Below, piece after piece: positions 63,006 to 64,000 of a DNA stretch of 64,000 nucleotides (positions are counted from its first letter, which is position 1; the number at the start of each line of letters is the position of its first letter). Both the position numbers and the translations under genes were made by a program. The stretch comes from Glossina fuscipes (taxonomy: Eukaryota; Arthropoda; Insecta; Diptera; Glossinidae). The stretch is from the NCBI RefSeq assembly GCF_014805625.2, contig NW_023998476.1, forward strand, positions 1,894,799 to 1,958,798, given 5' to 3'. The notes beneath the pieces are model-generated. The model saw only the letters and a list, made by a program, of their open reading frames with translations. It was not told the DNA's origin and searched no databases.

Positions 63006-63394
63006 AAAATCAATGTTAAAATTGAAACCGATATTAAAATTAAATAATTTAATTATATAATTTTTACGTTACCAAAGGACAGAATACTGTTGACTCTCGT
63101 TCGCTACGCATTTGCTCAATGAAAAAAATGCTGCTTTTGAATATGAATTATTTTATTTTTATTTATTTTTTTGGTTGTAATCTTCAGATCATATCAGAAA
63201 TAGTAACTGACAGAAGCGTAAACAAATAATTCAAAAAAACTACGCAATGACAACAAGACATACTATTCCGAAATGTTATGCTACGTGTTTTGTTGTCGCA
63301 AAGTCTTACATAAAGTACGAGAGGACTTGATTCAAAAAATAATTCGACATTCCTTTGGCATCAACAATAGAAATAACACGAAATTTGACTTTCG
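63006..63394. other. Non-coding AT-rich region
   Basis: Nothing recognised between the DERA pseudogene and the retroelement 5' end. Confidence 0.5.
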
Positions 63395-64000
63395 GCAAAC
63401 GGCAGCTGGATAACCTTTTTTTCTCGTGTTTTATCGGTGTTAATGGAAACAATAAATAAAAAAAGAGAATTTAAAGAAGGAAATGAAAAAAATAAATAAA
63501 AAATAAAGGTTTAAAGAAGAAACGAAACTTTTGGAAATTTAAAAAAAATATATATATATGTACATATATATTAATTTTTTTTCGTTTTTAGTCCGGATTG
63601 GTAAGTGTTCCCCGGGATAAGTGCTACAACAGCATCAGCAGGTCTCCTATGGAGACCTGAGATCTGAATTAATTGTCACGGATAGAGACGATTTCAACGA
63701 TTTCTATACGAATGACCATAACAAGAGATCGAGGATGGCTAGGGACGATGTTAGTCTATTTCTCAAAAGAGGAGTTATAGCCAACGATTTGACAGTGCTC
63801 AGAAACCAGGTATTTAATAAGCCTTCTAATTTGGGTGCCAAAGAGATTGCAAAGCGTGATATAAATTTGTGTGGCTATCTTTCACAAGGCAGTCTTGTAG
63901 TTTTTGTTGAAACTGGTGAAAATGCCGAGGGAAAACGTGTGAACTTCAGCTCGGACTTTTTTGTTATGATTATTTAAAAACTTTCAGCATCGACGGCTTA
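63395..64000 (+). mobile_element. I-clade element, 5' end (truncated by window edge)
   Basis: The 5' UTR (from GCAAACGGCAGCTGGATAA at 63395, with TCGGTGTTAATGGAAA) corresponds to the inverse of 18885-18903 and beyond. ORF1 (63621-63977) reads DRDDFNDFYTNDHNKRSR, KPSNLGAKEIAKRDINL and VVFVETGENAEGKRVNF, homologous to ORF1 of copy 1. At a T run near 63958 the frame shifts one base. The protein continues as YDYLKTFSIDGL to the window end, matching YFHDYLKYFNMYGL of copy 1. A second family member; the rest lies outside. Confidence 0.8.

Overview
This window is AT-rich, intron-bearing eukaryotic DNA, best explained as a schizophoran fly (Diptera, perhaps calyptrate or tsetse-like). The single-copy genes carry short GT-AG introns and encode insect-like ARMC6, eIF3j, WDR89 and Nup54. 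The transposable elements (I-clade and R1-clade non-LTR elements with endonuclease-RT ORFs, Ty3/gypsy LTR elements, piggyBac) are those common in flies. Species assignment is inference. No bacterial operon, CRISPR array, rRNA or tRNA was seen.

Layout. 1-1265: intergenic with an old dispersed repeat. 1266-4100 (-): ARMC6, six exons. 4101-5258: divergent intergenic region. 5259-6600 (+): eIF3j, six exons. 7682-8605 (+): decayed, intron-retaining pseudogene of the ETF-beta lysine methyltransferase (ETFBKMT/METTL20). 8606-11996: AT-rich DNA with repeats. 11997-32975: apparently one about 21-kb composite Ty3/gypsy-like element. It has an LTR at each end, a possible 4-bp target duplication, an A-rich leader and a gag remnant. 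It is swollen by an I-clade element (-), an R1-clade element (+), a 69-bp tandem repeat, and a locally duplicated segment holding a 10-N assembly gap. 33295-35270: a second gypsy-type remnant. 35271-39250: gene debris (HEATR3/SYO1-like pseudogene, MCM4 fragment, unassigned open frames). About 40300-42545 (-): a second R1-clade remnant. 43905-44545 and 45945-50605: 5'-truncated I-clade copies, the second split by an intron-bearing ASCC3 helicase fragment. 50996-54878 (+): WDR89, with a piggyBac relic in its third intron. 55313-57349 (+): Nup54. 61154-61921: last exon of an unidentified gene. 62440-63005 (-): deoxyribose-phosphate aldolase (DERA) pseudogene. 63395-64000 (+): 5' end of a further I-clade element, cut by the window edge.

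The main pattern is four apparently intact housekeeping genes among nested transposons and at least six broken fragments of unrelated host genes (ETFBKMT, DNAI1, HEATR3, MCM4, ASCC3, DERA). Several fragments keep introns, so they arose by DNA-level duplication and not by mRNA retroposition. Two (DNAI1 and ASCC3) sit inside the ORF2 of I-clade elements. This is what a degenerating or duplication-accepting region looks like (pericentromeric, Y-linked or supernumerary); that reading is inference. I did not find a clearly new multi-gene biological system.
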